Source: Ptiloglossa arizonensis (lineage: Eukaryota > Arthropoda > Insecta > Hymenoptera > Colletidae). From it: a DNA stretch of 64,000 nucleotides. The translations under genes and the position numbers were made by a program. The stretch lies in contig NC_135058.1 of assembly GCF_051014685.1 (NCBI RefSeq), positions 4,440,811 to 4,504,810 on the forward strand, in the 5' to 3' direction. The notes beneath the pieces are model-generated. The model saw nothing but the letters and a program-made list of their open reading frames with translations. It made no database searches and was not told the origin of the DNA. Shown piece after piece: positions 23,001-35,544 of the stretch (position 1 is its first letter; each line of letters opens with the position of its first letter).

Positions 23001-24287
23001 ATATGAAAAGTATGTTATTGTTGAAAATTGACAAGGAGTTTCCGAGATACCGAATCGATCGTTTCACTTCAACTTGGAGAATTGTTTTCACAGATTCGTT
23101 GCAGAATACGCATCGAATAGTTTCGCAACAACTACTCCGTGCGAAGATTTCACAAAAATTGACGATCATCCTATACGGGGGATTGTATTATCTTCGCACG
23201 GAACGACGGAAGCACCGAGAAACGCTCGATCGAGCCAAGTCGTAGAAATGCCTGCATTTGATGCACTTTGCGAGCGTACGCCGCGGCCCGCGCGAATAAC
23301 GATCGTGCTCGATCGGTGCCTAGTGCCATTTCACGAAGAATCTCGTGTTGGGTCGAAGATCGGGACAGCCTTTCGTCTATCGAGGTCTTCTCGCGAACGA
23401 AAAAAATCTTGGGCCTCGATTATCCTCGAATCCGTTGCGTCACTGGTTGCATTTGTGTAAAAGAATCGCGAAACCCTTTCTTTAATTCGGAGAACGTAAA
23501 CAATCGTACGTTTAAACGTATCGATCCCGGTTTTAATTCCTCTTTGTACATTAAACTAAAAAATACAACAAGTACGAAGTTTTACATCGATCCTTGTTAT
23601 CGTATTTAAAAAACAAAAATTAGTATACTGTTCATCGAGGAGAACACGTTTAAATATATATAGTTTCATCAATTATGTTTGCATCGACCAATACCAGTGT
23701 CTTGTATATATTCGATGTAAGGAGCAATATTTATACAAATATTATCGAAAATATTTCTCAACATCTTCGAATGAAACATCGATTAAAAATTTTGCGCCAA
23801 CTTGGACTCGATTTAAATTGTATTTTGCGGTAGTTCGGTCGTTACGAGGAGTAATAATTCCAAGATTAAAGCAGAGTATTATTAAGGTATTATTATCACC
23901 TAAAGCTTTCGTCTTCGTCGTCGTTGAAGTTTTGCTACGAAGGAACAATTATCGTCGACTCGACTAACGTCGAACGACGATTTCAGGCCCGTTACTTTGT
24001 ATTTTCTGTTAATGAGTCCATCCACGGGCGGGGTGCCACCCTCGTTCTAGATTTTCCTCACGACTGTGTTGTGACACGGAGTTAATGACTCGAACGAATC
24101 TGGAAATCGTTCTTAACGAGGGCCTCGAACTCGTGGGCGTTAGAATAGAACGAATCTTTGAAACAAGATGGCTCGTCGTGGAAGCAGGTAATTCCACGGC
24201 GATTCGGGCTCGGTGTAAATCGAATTGGTTGCTTCGCTTCGATGATTCCGAGACGCAGCAATCACGGAATTTAAGAATCAAACATTA
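23001..24287. other. Unique non-coding sequence
   Basis: No array and no recognised gene. Overlapping plus-strand frames of 99, 128 and 113 residues between 22946 and 23609 lie in different phases, so they cannot all be real, and none has a known motif. Confidence 0.45.
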
Positions 24288-24537
24288 TACCCGAACGAGT
24301 ATCCTGAAGATTGGAAACTATAGTCTCTGTCAGATCTCACGTGAAAACAATTCGAGCAGTCGTTTCGCTCGTAACAGTTGGAACAATCGTTTAAAAAATC
24401 GAACATTACCCAATTTATTTTTCGTTAATTATCTCCATGGTGCTTTACAATTTGTCCAATGGGGACATTTGGTAAATAGGGACATTTGGAACGCTGATAT
24501 TTTTTCAACAGTTGGCTTTCGTTATCATGGAAATTAG
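24085..24537 (+). CDS. Unassigned ORF, 150 codons, overlapping a repeat
   Basis: ATG frame whose first 65 residues lie in unique sequence and have a protein-like mix of hydrophobic and charged residues (for example LNEGLELVGVRIERIF). The remainder runs into the first copy of the 24288-24845 array. A 90-residue minus-strand frame overlaps the first part. I recognise no family. It is probably a chance frame extended by a stop-poor repeat. Confidence 0.08.
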   Translation: MTRTNLEIVLNEGLELVGVRIERIFETRWLVVEAGNSTAIRARCKSNWLLRFDDSETQQSRNLRIKHYTRTSILKIGNYSLCQISRENNSSSRFARNSWNNRLKNRTLPNLFFVNYLHGALQFVQWGHLVNRDIWNADIFSTVGFRYHGN

Positions 24538-24845
24538 AAACACGAGTCTTTGTTCAGATCTTACGCGAAAACAATTCGAAAAATCGTTAAAAAAATTAAA
24601 CGTTACCGAATTTATTTCTCGTTAATTACTTCTATAGTGCTTACAATTTACCCAATGTGGAAATTTGGTAAATTGTTCCAGCAATAATGAATATTTTTGA
24701 ATATTTTGAATATTTTTCAACAGGTTGTCTCCTGTTACGTGAAAATTGGTAACACGAGTCTTTGTTCGGATCTCACGTGAAAACAATTCGAAAAATCGTT
24801 TCGCTCGCAACAGTTGGAGCATCGGAGGTAATTCGTTCGAAGTGT
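24288..24845. repeat. Degenerate 212-224-bp tandem repeat (about 2.5 copies)
   Basis: CAGATCTCACGTGAAAACAA-like blocks lie at 24331, 24555 and 24767. They are followed by TCGTTTCGCTCGTAACAGTT, AATTTATTTTTCGTTAATTA and TGCTTACAATTTACCCAATG-like blocks. The middle copy has lost part of the unit. Confidence 0.85.
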
Positions 24846-26070
24846 TCATCTTCGTTTCTTTTCTCGGAACTGAAAGTACCCGATTAATCTGTTCTGGTTG
24901 CACACCGACACGACGGAACACACCGGGGAATTGGGGTTGCTTTCTTTCCTCTAAGGAGCTTCATTAGCGCTTACAATAAAATCCTAACGAGAGATTTCTA
25001 ATAAATTTAGCAACATACCATTAACATCGTTTTAGCTGTGTTACCATAGCGGAAGGAAGTACTTTTAGCGTCCATTAGCTCGGCCCAGAAGTTTGAACCT
25101 CAACTCGGTTCGTGGCATCTGTTGGACGAAGTTAACGACATAACGGTGTTAAAAATCGGTTCAACTTGCTCGACGACGACGGGGACCTATGGCCGTGGTC
25201 GCGTGTACGGTTACCATCGATTTTCCATCGTACCTCCGTGACCTTTGAGAACACCAAGCGAAAGAAACCGGAGAGATCTCGATTTTTCATTTCTTCGAAT
25301 AATCCCATCGAGAAATTTCATTTCGTTCACTTTCTACGACGATTTTACCCGCTCGTGTCGAGGAAAACACAAGAGTGGGATCAAATTGGCGAGTATTCTC
25401 CACGAGCTTTGCTCGAAAGGGCAAAGTTCGAAGAACACGGATCGTCCTAAGTCGCTTCGATCGTCGCTGATCGTGCATCGAAGTTTCCAGAATTCGCGAG
25501 ACTTCGATGCCTCTCGATCGTTTTTTTTTAGCCTTTCTCGATATCTTGATGGTTAGAGTATGAATCGATCGTGGATTTTCCGCGCCAGTGTCGATACTCG
25601 CGTCGCCTCGTCGGTTTCGTTTTTTTTTTTTCAAATGCACGATTTCTATTACGAAGTCGCGAAACACGTGGAACTCGCGTTTTTATTCGGTCAGTTTATG
25701 CGCGAGAGAGTCGTTCGACGAACGTATCGAATGAAAAAGTGGACTGCACAATGGTAGCGATACAGATAATTAAAGTAGGAAAAAAGTCGAGCCCGTACAG
25801 AGACAGTAATAATAAACGACGGGCTGCCCGTTGAAGTGAAACATAATTTGCATAGGCGAGCGCGTAGATTCATAATACGTGTATCGGGTTCGTTCGCGTG
25901 TAAGAACGCGGTACCTCGAACGATGGCGTAAGGTCACGAATAATTGAACTGTCTTTAAGGAATAATTTATAGCTCGACGACTGAGAAAAGAACCCCTATG
26001 GGAGGGCGCTAGTCCTTTCCCCCCACCAGGCGTCCCTAAGGACTCGAAGCGCTATTCTCGTACCGTTCTA
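24846..26070. other. Unique non-coding sequence
   Basis: No array. Plus and minus frames of 87 to 126 residues between 25166 and 25834 overlap each other in conflicting phases. No domain is visible. A candidate regulatory patch at 25840-26015 is listed separately. Confidence 0.45.
25840..26015. promoter_or_regulatory. Possible conserved non-coding element: POU octamer and CTCF-like core
   Basis: A perfect POU octamer ATTTGCAT lies at 25846-25853. GGAGGGCGCTAG at 26001-26012 resembles the GGCGC core of insect CTCF sites. The sequence is unique and not low-complexity. Binding is inferred from short words only. Confidence 0.15.
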
Positions 26071-26210
26071 TCGGCTTGTTCGGAAAGTTTCGTTTTCCAA
26101 AATGGAGAAGAATGTATAATTTGATACAATGTTTATACGCTCTAAAAAATCGTGTTTCATTTTCACCAAAAAAAAAAAACAAAAACTAAATGACTTTTCG
26201 AACGATGTAA
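26071..26210 (-). mobile_element. Mariner-type MITE remnant, diverged copy
   Basis: About 140 bp, clearly homologous in reverse orientation to the element at 41154-41301. Shared blocks in order are GTTTCGTTTTCCAAAA, GGAGAA, AATGTTTATAC, CTCTAAAAAA, ATCGTGTTTCATTTTCAC, an A run and AAATGACTTT. The ends (TCGGCTTGTTCGGAAAGT and ACTTTTCGAACGATGTAA) are decayed mariner-like inverted repeats. TA precedes the left end, but the right TA is lost. There is no transposase reading frame. Confidence 0.8.
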
Positions 26211-27228
26211 CAGTTCGAGTACTTCGTTCATTTTTCGCTTTACCAATATCGAAATTCGGTTTCCATTTCGAGCAATTTTCGAGATACAATGAAATCTCGA
26301 GGCACACGTATTCATTATCAACGGGTCGTCCGCGTCTTTGTCGTTCCTTCGTAATCTCGTTTCGTTCGAACGAACAGTCGATCACGTGACGCTCGATAGC
26401 TACGCCCACCGCGCTCGGGCCACGCCCACGAGGATTCTTTCTAATTTATCTAGCTGTACGCGAACTCTCGATGCACGATACGCGGATGTGAAATATACAG
26501 AACGAATGGAATTGAGTGTTCGATTCGTTTCTACGGTACTTCGAAGCGTCGAAATTTAAAATAAATTTTACGAGCGTTGATATTTTACGAAAATTGGAAA
26601 CGAGAATGTGAACGCGTTCGAAGTTTCGCGAAACGACGATAACACACCGATCGTGAGTTTAGTTGGGGAAATTCAGCAATTCTTCTACAAGTTGTCGCGT
26701 TTAAACCACGAGGGCCCTGTTATCGGCGAGATATCTTCTCACTTGACCGCGAAAAATCTGTGATTCTAACCGGGTTGTACTCGATTCTCATTCGGCCTTG
26801 CGACACTTACGAAACACGGCCTGAATCCTCGCGAGGCGCGAGAAGAAACTGTCGCGCGCGATACAGCGTTCTCGATGGAGAACGATAATGGCGGGAGATG
26901 GTTATCTGCCTCGCGAACCAGCGACCCACGAGCAAGGAGTCGCCTAATGGGACCCATTCGCTGTAACGTGATTCCCGCGACGCGAAAGATGCTTGTATTG
27001 TATTATAGATCGGTCGAATTTGCAAACCGCCTGTTAGGAACGTGTTAAGTGGCGAGGTTAACCTTTCGCGTTTAAATAACGCGTCTCCGCCTTCGTGCCA
27101 AAATACGTAACGTCGAGCCAGGAAATTTAATAACAATAATAACGGTAACGTCTTTATTACACCGTGCAAAAAGCAAATACACGTATCGAGTGTTCCACGA
27201 GGCTCAATTGCCCTGTTATCGAGGCTAG
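26211..27228. other. Unique non-coding sequence
   Basis: Two CGCCCAC/CACGCCC words near 26403 and 26422 are KLF/SP-like. The part 26640-27080 is GC-balanced and repeat-free, and could be a conserved non-coding element. Overlapping frames on the minus strand (to 120 residues) have no recognisable domain. Confidence 0.45.
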
Positions 27229-27560
27229 CCTGTAACGACTCTATCGATGAAATAGACTCTATACCGTAGAGTGAAAAAAAAAAAAAAGGAAAATAATTAC
27301 GACACGTAAGAAAAGAAGTGTAAAATATAAGGAATTATTAAGGCAAACCTATAACGACTCAATCGATGATACAGGTATAGGTTCTTCACCGTGGAGAGAA
27401 GGAAACGTAAATAATTAGGATAAATAAGAAGGAAAAAGATATGCAAGAAATAAGGAATTATTAAGCTTGACCTGTTACGACTCTATCGATCGTATAGACT
27501 CTGTACTATAGAAAGAAGGAGACAAAAGTAATTACGATAAATAAGAGAAAAACTGTGAGG
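27229..27560. repeat. Degenerate 119-123-bp tandem repeat (about 2.7 copies)
   Basis: CCTGTAACGACTCTATCGAT-like starts lie at 27229, 27348 and 27471. They are followed by ATAGACTCT and GTAGAGTGA-like segments, an A/G-rich block, and AAATAAGGAATTATTAAG. The third copy fades after about 27560. Confidence 0.88.
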
Positions 27561-28140
27561 AATGAGACGAGGATGAAAGTAATCGATGTTGAATATTCGC
27601 GAACGAAACGTAGAAAGAAGTTAGATTAAGCGTATGGAGCAATAAAGATTAATGTACCGGGTTACTCGAGTAAACGTTTCTTTCTAGTAAATAAGTCGCG
27701 ATAATATCGGGTTAATGTTAGAAAAAAAAAAAGAAAAAAAAAGTGACTCGGTCGCATCGGTTCGCGTACAGACGTCACTCTAACTGCCGAGCCAACGCTG
27801 TCTCCAGTTATCTAACGTTTTTCAACTTTCTTTTCCGATACAATATTTGTTAACCCATTAGTCGCTATCGCGAACTGACACCGCAAGCTTAGGGTAAAAT
27901 ATTTAGAACGTGTTACCGATCGTGTTTGAGACAGCGATTATGATTGATGTTAGGAAAAAGACTCTAATACGTTATCTACGAATAGTTTTCTGTAATTTAA
28001 TGGCAGTATATTATAATAGTAGTTTTCCAGTAACAAGATTCTCTTTTTTGAAGATCTGGAGTAGAAGGTACAAATATTATTGGGAATATTCTAAATAATT
28101 TACGTGTTATCGAAGTATTGGATATACTATATACTTATCA
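27561..28140. other. Unique non-coding sequence
   Basis: Nothing recognised apart from an A-rich tract at about 27721-27741. A 62-residue plus-strand frame (27910-28098) is within chance expectation. Confidence 0.45.
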
Positions 28141-29125
28141 CAGTATAATTCGAACAGATTTATAATTAATTAGAGTAGATATATTTTATACTACAATTCG
28201 ATTAGATATTTTTACACCATAATTCAAGTAGATATATTTTACACTTTAATGCAAGTAGATATATTTTACACTGTAATTCGATTAAATATTTTTACACCAT
28301 AATTCGAGTAGATATTTTTGACTCCATAATTCGAGTAGATATATTTTACACTCTAATTCAAGTAGATATATTTTACACTCTAATTCGATTAGATATATTT
28401 TTACACCATAATTCGAGTAGATATTTCTGATTCCATAATTCGAGTAAATATTTTTGACTCCATAATTCGAGTAAATATATTTTACACTCTAATTCGATTA
28501 GATATATTTTACATTGTAATTCGATTAAATATTTTTACACTACAATTCAATTAGATATTTTTGCACCATAATTCGAGTAGATATATTTTACACTCCAATT
28601 CGAGTAGATATATTTTACACTCTAATTCAATTAAATACATTTTACACCATAATTCGAGTAGATATATTTTACACCATAATTCGAGTAGATATATTTTACA
28701 CCATAATTCGAGTAGATACTTTTTGCATTATACTTCGTATAGATATTTCTGACTCGATAATTCGAGTAGATATTTTCGACATCATAATTCGATTAAATAT
28801 GTTCACACCATAATTTGAGTAGATATTTTTGACTCCATAATTCGAGTAAATATATTTCACACTCTAATTCGATTAGATATTTTTACACCATAATTCGAGT
28901 AGATATTTTTACACCATAATTCGAGTAGATATATTTTACACTAAGTCGAGTAGATATATTTTACACTCTAATTCAATTAGATATATTTTACACTCTAATT
29001 CAATTAGATATATTTTACACCATAATTCGAGTAGATACTTTTTGCACTATACTTTGTACAGATATTTCCGACTCGATAATTCGAGTAGATATTTTTGACA
29101 CCATAATTCGAGTGGATACCGTTTT
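28141..29125. repeat. About 27-bp AT-rich minisatellite (roughly 36 copies)
   Basis: Unit is approximately ATAATTCGAGTAGATATATT plus TTACACC, with period 26-28 bp. Variants change ATATTTTACACC to TTTTTGACTCC or TTTTTACACC. Where the period is exactly 27 bp (28561-28752) a frame with a nine-residue repeat opens. It is the highest-copy short-unit array of its AT-rich type in the window. The copies are heterogeneous, with local runs of identical variants. Confidence 0.95.
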
Positions 29126-31530
29126 GCACAATTTGATTGGAAACGAAGGGAAAAAATATTTCTCGGCAGCGAATGTGTTAATCAGCTGATCGATCAGGAA
29201 CTGGAGGGTACTCCGGATGGCGTTGAAGCGGTAGCTCGTGTCTTCGTTAACATTGCCAGCGTGCTTCTATATTTCTACGGATTTCTCTACTTTCTACAGT
29301 CTGTTATCTATCCACCATCTACCGACCCTTTGTCTTGTCCGTCACTTCAACCGGATCGAACAGCAAAATATCATTCGTGGCAGCTCGCGCGTTATCGCAC
29401 GATCTTCGTAACACTCTTATCTAAACGTCTGTTTCCTCCAGCGCGTTCTCTTCCATCGAATAACGGAGCCCATTCTCGAATATTTCGATCGTCCTCTCGT
29501 TTCTAAAGTCTCCAGCATCGACTCGTTATTTCATCGACGAAATAACCCATCGTCGAGCTGCGAATTCGTTTGCCCGCCCGAGAACAAAATCCACGACACA
29601 TCCGGGAAATCGTGGCAATTAATACATAGTCCATTCAATCGTGCAACTTTTATTTCTTTCTCCGACCTTTGAAATATCTACCAAAAATATACACGATAAG
29701 ATAACACCAATAATCATGGAAGGTGCAGGTAATTGCGTATTTTTATTCATCGACGAAGGAAAATTTATCTCGTGACCTAAAAACTGAGACTTGACAAAAC
29801 TCTTCTTTTTTCTTATATAATAATTTATCTCTTGACAGGTGGAATAAGCTTGGATCGAAACTACCGAATCATCGCTTACTTTGTTCGAATTGTTTTACTT
29901 CTTACTTTTACTCAACAATGATATATCTACTTTCGTGATAATATATATTTTTATAGAAATTACATTCCGACAGAATTAGGTAATTTTTAGTAAACAAAAT
30001 TTAACTTCTTCGGAGGTGTTATACTATATCTCGATGGAGTAGTTCTTCGATCAAAGAGACTTTGTAGTTTATTTTTTAATCATTTAAGGACGAACGATTT
30101 GGATCACGGGCAGGATGGTTTGGAGAGGATGACTGGAAAGTAACGTGCGATGTATAAATTTTATTTTATTTAACAACTTTATTGCGCAAAGCCTACGGTA
30201 TACATGTCGAGCAAACATTCATTTACTGCGAGAGATGAGATCCAGGAAAGATAGCAAGTGTGCACGAGGGCGAGGTGCAGCCAGAGTGTTTTTAAACCTA
30301 ACCTCGAAATCTGCAATTATCTGCAATTATCTGCAATATATACAAATACAGGATATCTGTTTCGTTTTGTCACAGTGGAATATTTCACGAGCAAAACCGA
30401 TCGTATCGAAAAAGTGTTTCTACGATTGTTGTTCGGTATGGAGAGAGCTTGAAAAAATTATTTATACCGTGCAATGTTCGTCTCTGTACCAAACGATACT
30501 TTTAAGAACATATTTTCGATTCTTCGTAGAACATTTCACCGTATCGAGATAAAATAGATACACTGTATCTACATTTGGAATTTTGGGGCGCAGAGGGAAC
30601 GAAAATAGCGTTATTTTAACTCATTGGGGCACACTGGGTTAAAAAATGTCCTTTTTTATTACCTTTTCAGATATTTTTCAACCACGAAAAATTCAAATAA
30701 CGCAAATTACACGATGGAATATAATTATCCAATTGATCTACTTTACACTTTCGATCGTTTCGTAGCAGTTTACACGTTTGAAATAACCGTAGAGTTAAAG
30801 AAGGTTAGAACATCTTTAGAAAAAAATGATTTATCGATACAGAAAATGTTAACATCGATCGATGGGAATTGACTGAAAAATCATCGAAACGTAACATTTC
30901 TCGGTCGCTGACAAACAAAACACCGCTCGTTGGCTTCAGCTCTGATTTGAACTTTGTCGGCTTCCTTGTAACATAATGGAAAAAGACAAGGTACAGATGC
31001 GACAACAATGTGGAAAATATTTCAGAGAATAAACATTGGAATTATCAGTCGTGGTCGGTTCGAGGAAAGCGGAAGATCTATCCGTTTACGATTCGAGAAA
31101 CGATCGGTGGACGAGTCCCAAGTCGTGCGTTTTCTGGTCGTTAGGAAACACGAGGTCAACTCTGAGACCTAGATAAGATAGAAACTAAATACGGCCGATG
31201 TTTTATATTGTGTAACGTAATGTCCGCTTGTAATCGTGTGTAACGCGTAGGATCGTGTGTAGTCGGTAGAGGTAACGCGCTCGATAAGGAGAAACGTAAA
31301 CGAGAAAATGTTTTCAGAGACGCGGAGAATATTTTGTGTCGAAACGAATGCAACGAAACGACGCCCAGACGTGTCGGAGCTCATCGTTAGCCAATGGCGA
31401 GTTCAGTTTCAAGGATTTCCTTTGTATCGCTGTCGAAGGGTCGTTTGTTTCACGGTCAAAGGTTTGGCTGTTTTCCCTTGAGTTTTTCAATTCCAAGCCG
31501 TGACTCGTGAAGGGCACACGATATCATTGT
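29126..31530. other. Unique non-coding sequence
   Basis: No array. A small triple repeat of TCTGCAATTA is at about 30308-30338. Overlapping plus frames of 135 and 64 residues (30145-30552) share no known motif. No RNA gene was seen. Confidence 0.45.
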
Positions 31531-32425
31531 CGTGCATACTAAAATATTTGCGTTCCTTGAGTTTTTTTCTTTGTTTATCAACGACTGAATGAATTTATAG
31601 AATAGATAAGAAAAAGAAAAGGGTCTCGACGAAATGTTCCGTTGCAACAGTGCAGAGGATGCAAGAAATGCATTTTTCATTTGCATCGAGTAGTAAGGTA
31701 GTTGTACAATATAATATATAATACTAAATAATATATATTATAATAATATACATACTAAAATATTTACATTCCTTGATTTTTCTTTACCTACTAACGACTA
31801 AATGAATTTACAAAATAGATTTAAAAAAAAGGCTCTTAATAAAATGTTCCATTGCAACAATGCAGAGTGTGCAAGAAATGCATTTTTCATTTATATCGAG
31901 TAGTAAGGTAGTTGTATAATATAATATATAATACTAAATAATATATATTATATTAATACATGATACTAATAATATACATACTAAATTTTTACGTTCCTTG
32001 ATTGTTTTCTTAATTTACCAAAACTAAAATATTTACGTTCCTTGATTTTTTTCTTTATTTACCAATGACTAAATGAATTTATAAAATAGGATAAGAAAAA
32101 GAAAAGGGTCTCGACGAAATGTTCCGTTGCAACAGTGCAGAGGATGCAAAAAATGAATTTTTCATTTACATCGAGTAGTAAGGTAGTTGTACAATATAAT
32201 ATATAATACTAGATAATATATATTATATTAATACATGATACTAATAATATACATACTAAATTTTTACGTTCCTTGATTGTTTTCTTTATTTACCAACGAC
32301 TAAATGAATTTATAAAATAGATAAGAAAAAGAAAAGGGTCTCGACGAAATGTTCCGTTGCAACAGTGCAGAGGGTGCAAGAAATGCATTTTTCATTTATA
32401 TCGAGTAGTAAGATACTTGTGTAAT
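31531..32425. repeat. 210-275-bp tandem array (4 copies) with AT-rich linkers
   Basis: ATGTTCCGTTGCAACAGTGC recurs at 31634, 31844 (diverged), 32119 and 32349. Each is preceded by TTTACGTTCCTTGATT and CTAAATGAATTTATAAAATA. Each is followed by GCATTTTTCATTTACATCGA and, in the first three copies, an ATATAATATATAATACTA-type linker. The 275-bp interval contains a partial second copy of the TTTACGTTCCTTGATT segment. The linkers can fold back on themselves. Confidence 0.93.
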
Positions 32426-34374
32426 ATCGAGTTCAGCTCGACGTTTCGAGTTACACTATACATTTTGACTTCAGATTCTCCTAATTACAATTATAATTAT
32501 TATAATTATATCATTATAATAAATCGTACGTTGTAATTCGAATTTACGTCATTTTGGACTCGGTTTTCCCTTTCACGGGGCTCGTTCGCGAATCGATCGT
32601 TACGAAGCAATGCAAGTATTATGCACGTGGAATCGATTCGATCAGCGTTCGTCTTTTCTCTTCTGGCTTTCAGCGCCGGTTTCACCTGTGCTCGATCCGA
32701 AAGATCGATCCGTCGATGATTTACACTTTCTGATCGGTTTTCACGAAAGTCGGATATCAACATGGAAATTGTAGGCGTGGCGGTGATATATCTGTCCTGT
32801 GTATGCTAGATGCGCTTGGGATTAGTTTCATCGGTACACGGGCTTTATTTGCGTCGTAATCGAAAAATATGACTTCGCAATTAGTCGCGGGGGAACTCGA
32901 GCAACTCGAGATTGGAACGTGGAGCAAGATTTGGAGATTTCAACGCGCGCCGCGAAATAAGAATTCTTCTCGCCCGTTTATCTGACTAGAGAAGCTAATT
33001 GCTCGCGTCGGTGTCTCTCGTTTAGATCTCATCGGATAGATCTCACTCGAAGCCTCGATTACGAGTCGTTTGTACGTTAAACAAATTCGAGCGTACAAAC
33101 GTGAAACACGAACAAAATTCGCGAAACGTGAAACGTGAGTTCAAGGGGGAAACCAAAGCTTTTCGATGAAATTTTCGATGAAAGTGCGTATTAAATGATT
33201 TTTATTCCTTTTTTTCTTTCTTTTTCGTTAAAAAGTGTCTACAGAGAGACGAAAATTATCTCTCGAATTTATGCAATATTTTATCGCGGATATTTGGCGA
33301 GAAATATTTTCGATAAAATGGGTGGACGTGGGCAGACGATTTTGGAAAGTGATAAAAGAAATGTTTATGTAACGTGTCGTTGCGTAACACTTTGTTTACG
33401 AATTACGGTTTTAGTTCGAATACTCCTCGCTTCGACCAGTAGCACAATTTGCATCCAATATTCATTATCTCACAACGCGACCTTATTGACTATTTGTAAA
33501 CAGTTTCATAACTCTCAATGAATCATATCGAGCCACTCTCTCGTTAAGAGCAGGGCCGTATCGAAAATTTATAAGGACACGACGTACACGTTAGCCATCT
33601 TGAAATGATCGTTACTTGGAAACGAGGTTACGCAAACGACGTACATTTACACGAATTTCATTGTTGTATCCGCGTAGGTCCACGTTTTGCGCAAAACACT
33701 CTCTGTGCTCGAATCGTAAACAAATTTCTTAGACGAAAATGGGGAAATTTGCAATTATGTATATTATTTTACACGAAACGAGGAAATAAACAAAATCGTA
33801 CCAAGTACCACCGCAGATCTTAAATTCACTTGGGACAATTTTTAATCGTAATTCTCAATTTTAAAATCGTATTTCTCTCCGACAATTTATTCGCGTATTA
33901 TTTCGTATCTTCGATGAATTTATTCTACCCATGTTATTTAAAGAACTTTTCCTTATTTACCCGAGCAACGTTTCGAATATTTAACACACGATTGAAACGA
34001 GTCACACGATAAGATTACCAATTTTTTAACCGCGGACAAATTTATTAACACCCGTTCACTTACGGTGACTATAAAAAAATGTTCTTTAATACACAATTTC
34101 ATTTTTCACCGCGAACGAATAAAATGTACCGAACGTACACGAAGCCACCGATCTGTAGTTCGTGTTTCATTCATCAGTGTCACAAATACGCGACTTTAAT
34201 TTCTCACGTACACACACACACACACACACACACGGCGGCGAACACGCCGAGATAATTATCCGATTAGAGTTGCGTTATTCTAACAATTTATCCGGATAAT
34301 AATTGCCCGTTACTTACCGGAATGTTTCGAATATTCACCAGTACACGATTCGAGAAAATTGAATAATAGGTTTA
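32426..34374. other. Unique non-coding sequence
   Basis: Contains a short AT-rich quasi-palindrome at about 32484-32522 and a CA microsatellite at 34210. The part 32770-33060 is GC-balanced and repeat-free. No gene is recognised; the 108-residue plus frame at 33195-33521 lacks any motif. Confidence 0.45.
34210..34232. repeat. (CA)n microsatellite
   Basis: About eleven uninterrupted CA units. Confidence 0.9.
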
Positions 34375-35085
34375 ACGGCACTAATAACGTTAAGTACATT
34401 ATTTTACAACCGTGACACAAAATTATGCGCTTTGCGCCACGTACTATTCGATCGCGTTTTTCTCCGTTTAACATTTTACTCGGTATTTTCATTCGAATGT
34501 AAATCTCACTGTCCTTTTAAAATATTTACATTTGAGAAAAAAAAAAAATAGAAAAAATAGAATTGTTCCTTACGCGAACGTCAATCGAATTCCAAGCGGA
34601 AGCGGAACATTATTTTACAACCGTGACACAAAATTATGCGCTTTGCGCCACGTACTATTCGATCGCGTTTTTCTCCGTTTAACATTTTACTCGGTATTTT
34701 CATTTGAATGTAAATCTCACTGTCCTTTTAAAATATTTACATTTGAGAAAAAAAAAATAGAAAATAGAAAAACTAGAATTGTTCCTTACGCGAACGTCTA
34801 TCGAATTCCCACATTTTACTCGGTATTTTCATTCGAATGTAAATCTCACTGTCCTTTTAAAATATTTGCACTTGAAAAAAAAAAAAATAGAAAAAATAGA
34901 AAAAAAATAGAATTGTCCCTTACGCGAACGTCTATCGAATTCCCACATTTTACTCGGTATTTTCATTCGAATGTAAATCTCACTGTCCTTTTAAAATATT
35001 TGCACTTGGAAAAAAAAAAATAGAAGAAATAGAATTGTTCCTTACGCGAACGTCTGTCGAATTCCAAGCGGAAGCGGAATTTTCG
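34375..35085. repeat. Tandem array with two unit lengths (211 and 129-134 bp)
   Basis: CGGTATTTTCATTCGAATGT begins at 34481, 34692, 34821 and 34955. Each copy continues AAATCTCACTGTCCTTTTAA, an A-rich tract and TTCCTTACGCGAACGTC. The first interval also contains a segment with ACAACCGTGACACAAAATTA and GCGCTTTGCGCC that the later units lack, so the shorter units are deletion derivatives. The AAGCGGAAGCGGAA segment recurs at both ends. A 163-residue frame is a by-product. Confidence 0.93.
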
Positions 35086-35544
35086 TCTCGGAAATAGTCC
35101 CCTCGTTGTAGCCGTGGCGCCGTCAACAAACCCGAACTAAATTCGGGGGCGGATCGATGCCGAGCAAATAAGTTCATCAAACGAACAAAGTGCTTTGTCC
35201 TCACCGGTGGCCCAACCCCGTTCCTTCTGCCTCGGTTCCTCTATCTAATTTGCAACGGTTCCTTTCACTCTGCTCTCTCGAACCGCTCTCGGTGATACCG
35301 ATCGCAGATACGTGTACGGGGTGGTACGTGCGCGCGGGCAAATCGTTAAAATGTTAAATACGGCGCCCTAGATTGCGAAACGTCGCCTCGACGCGACGAA
35401 TTGCAGGGTGTTCGTCCCGTGGTGGCATTTCTCATCGTCTCGCCCACGCGTGGGCGGACATCACCTTTTCGTATCCTGGCTCCTCCTACCTTTCTATCGA
35501 GTAAACGGAAAAATCATCTCTAGGCGTACGTTGCACACGGATCT
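35086..35544. other. Unique GC-balanced sequence
   Basis: No gene or repeat recognised. It contains the palindromic word CCCACGCGTGGG at about 35443-35454. Confidence 0.45.

Noticed and set aside
23074..23609. Overlapping 128- and 113-residue plus-strand frames
   Set aside because: They occupy conflicting phases, have no domain, and are of a length expected by chance in this window.
28141..29125. Possible CRISPR array
   Set aside because: Units are contiguous head-to-tail with no unique spacers, and the genome is eukaryotic. The same holds for the other short-unit arrays.
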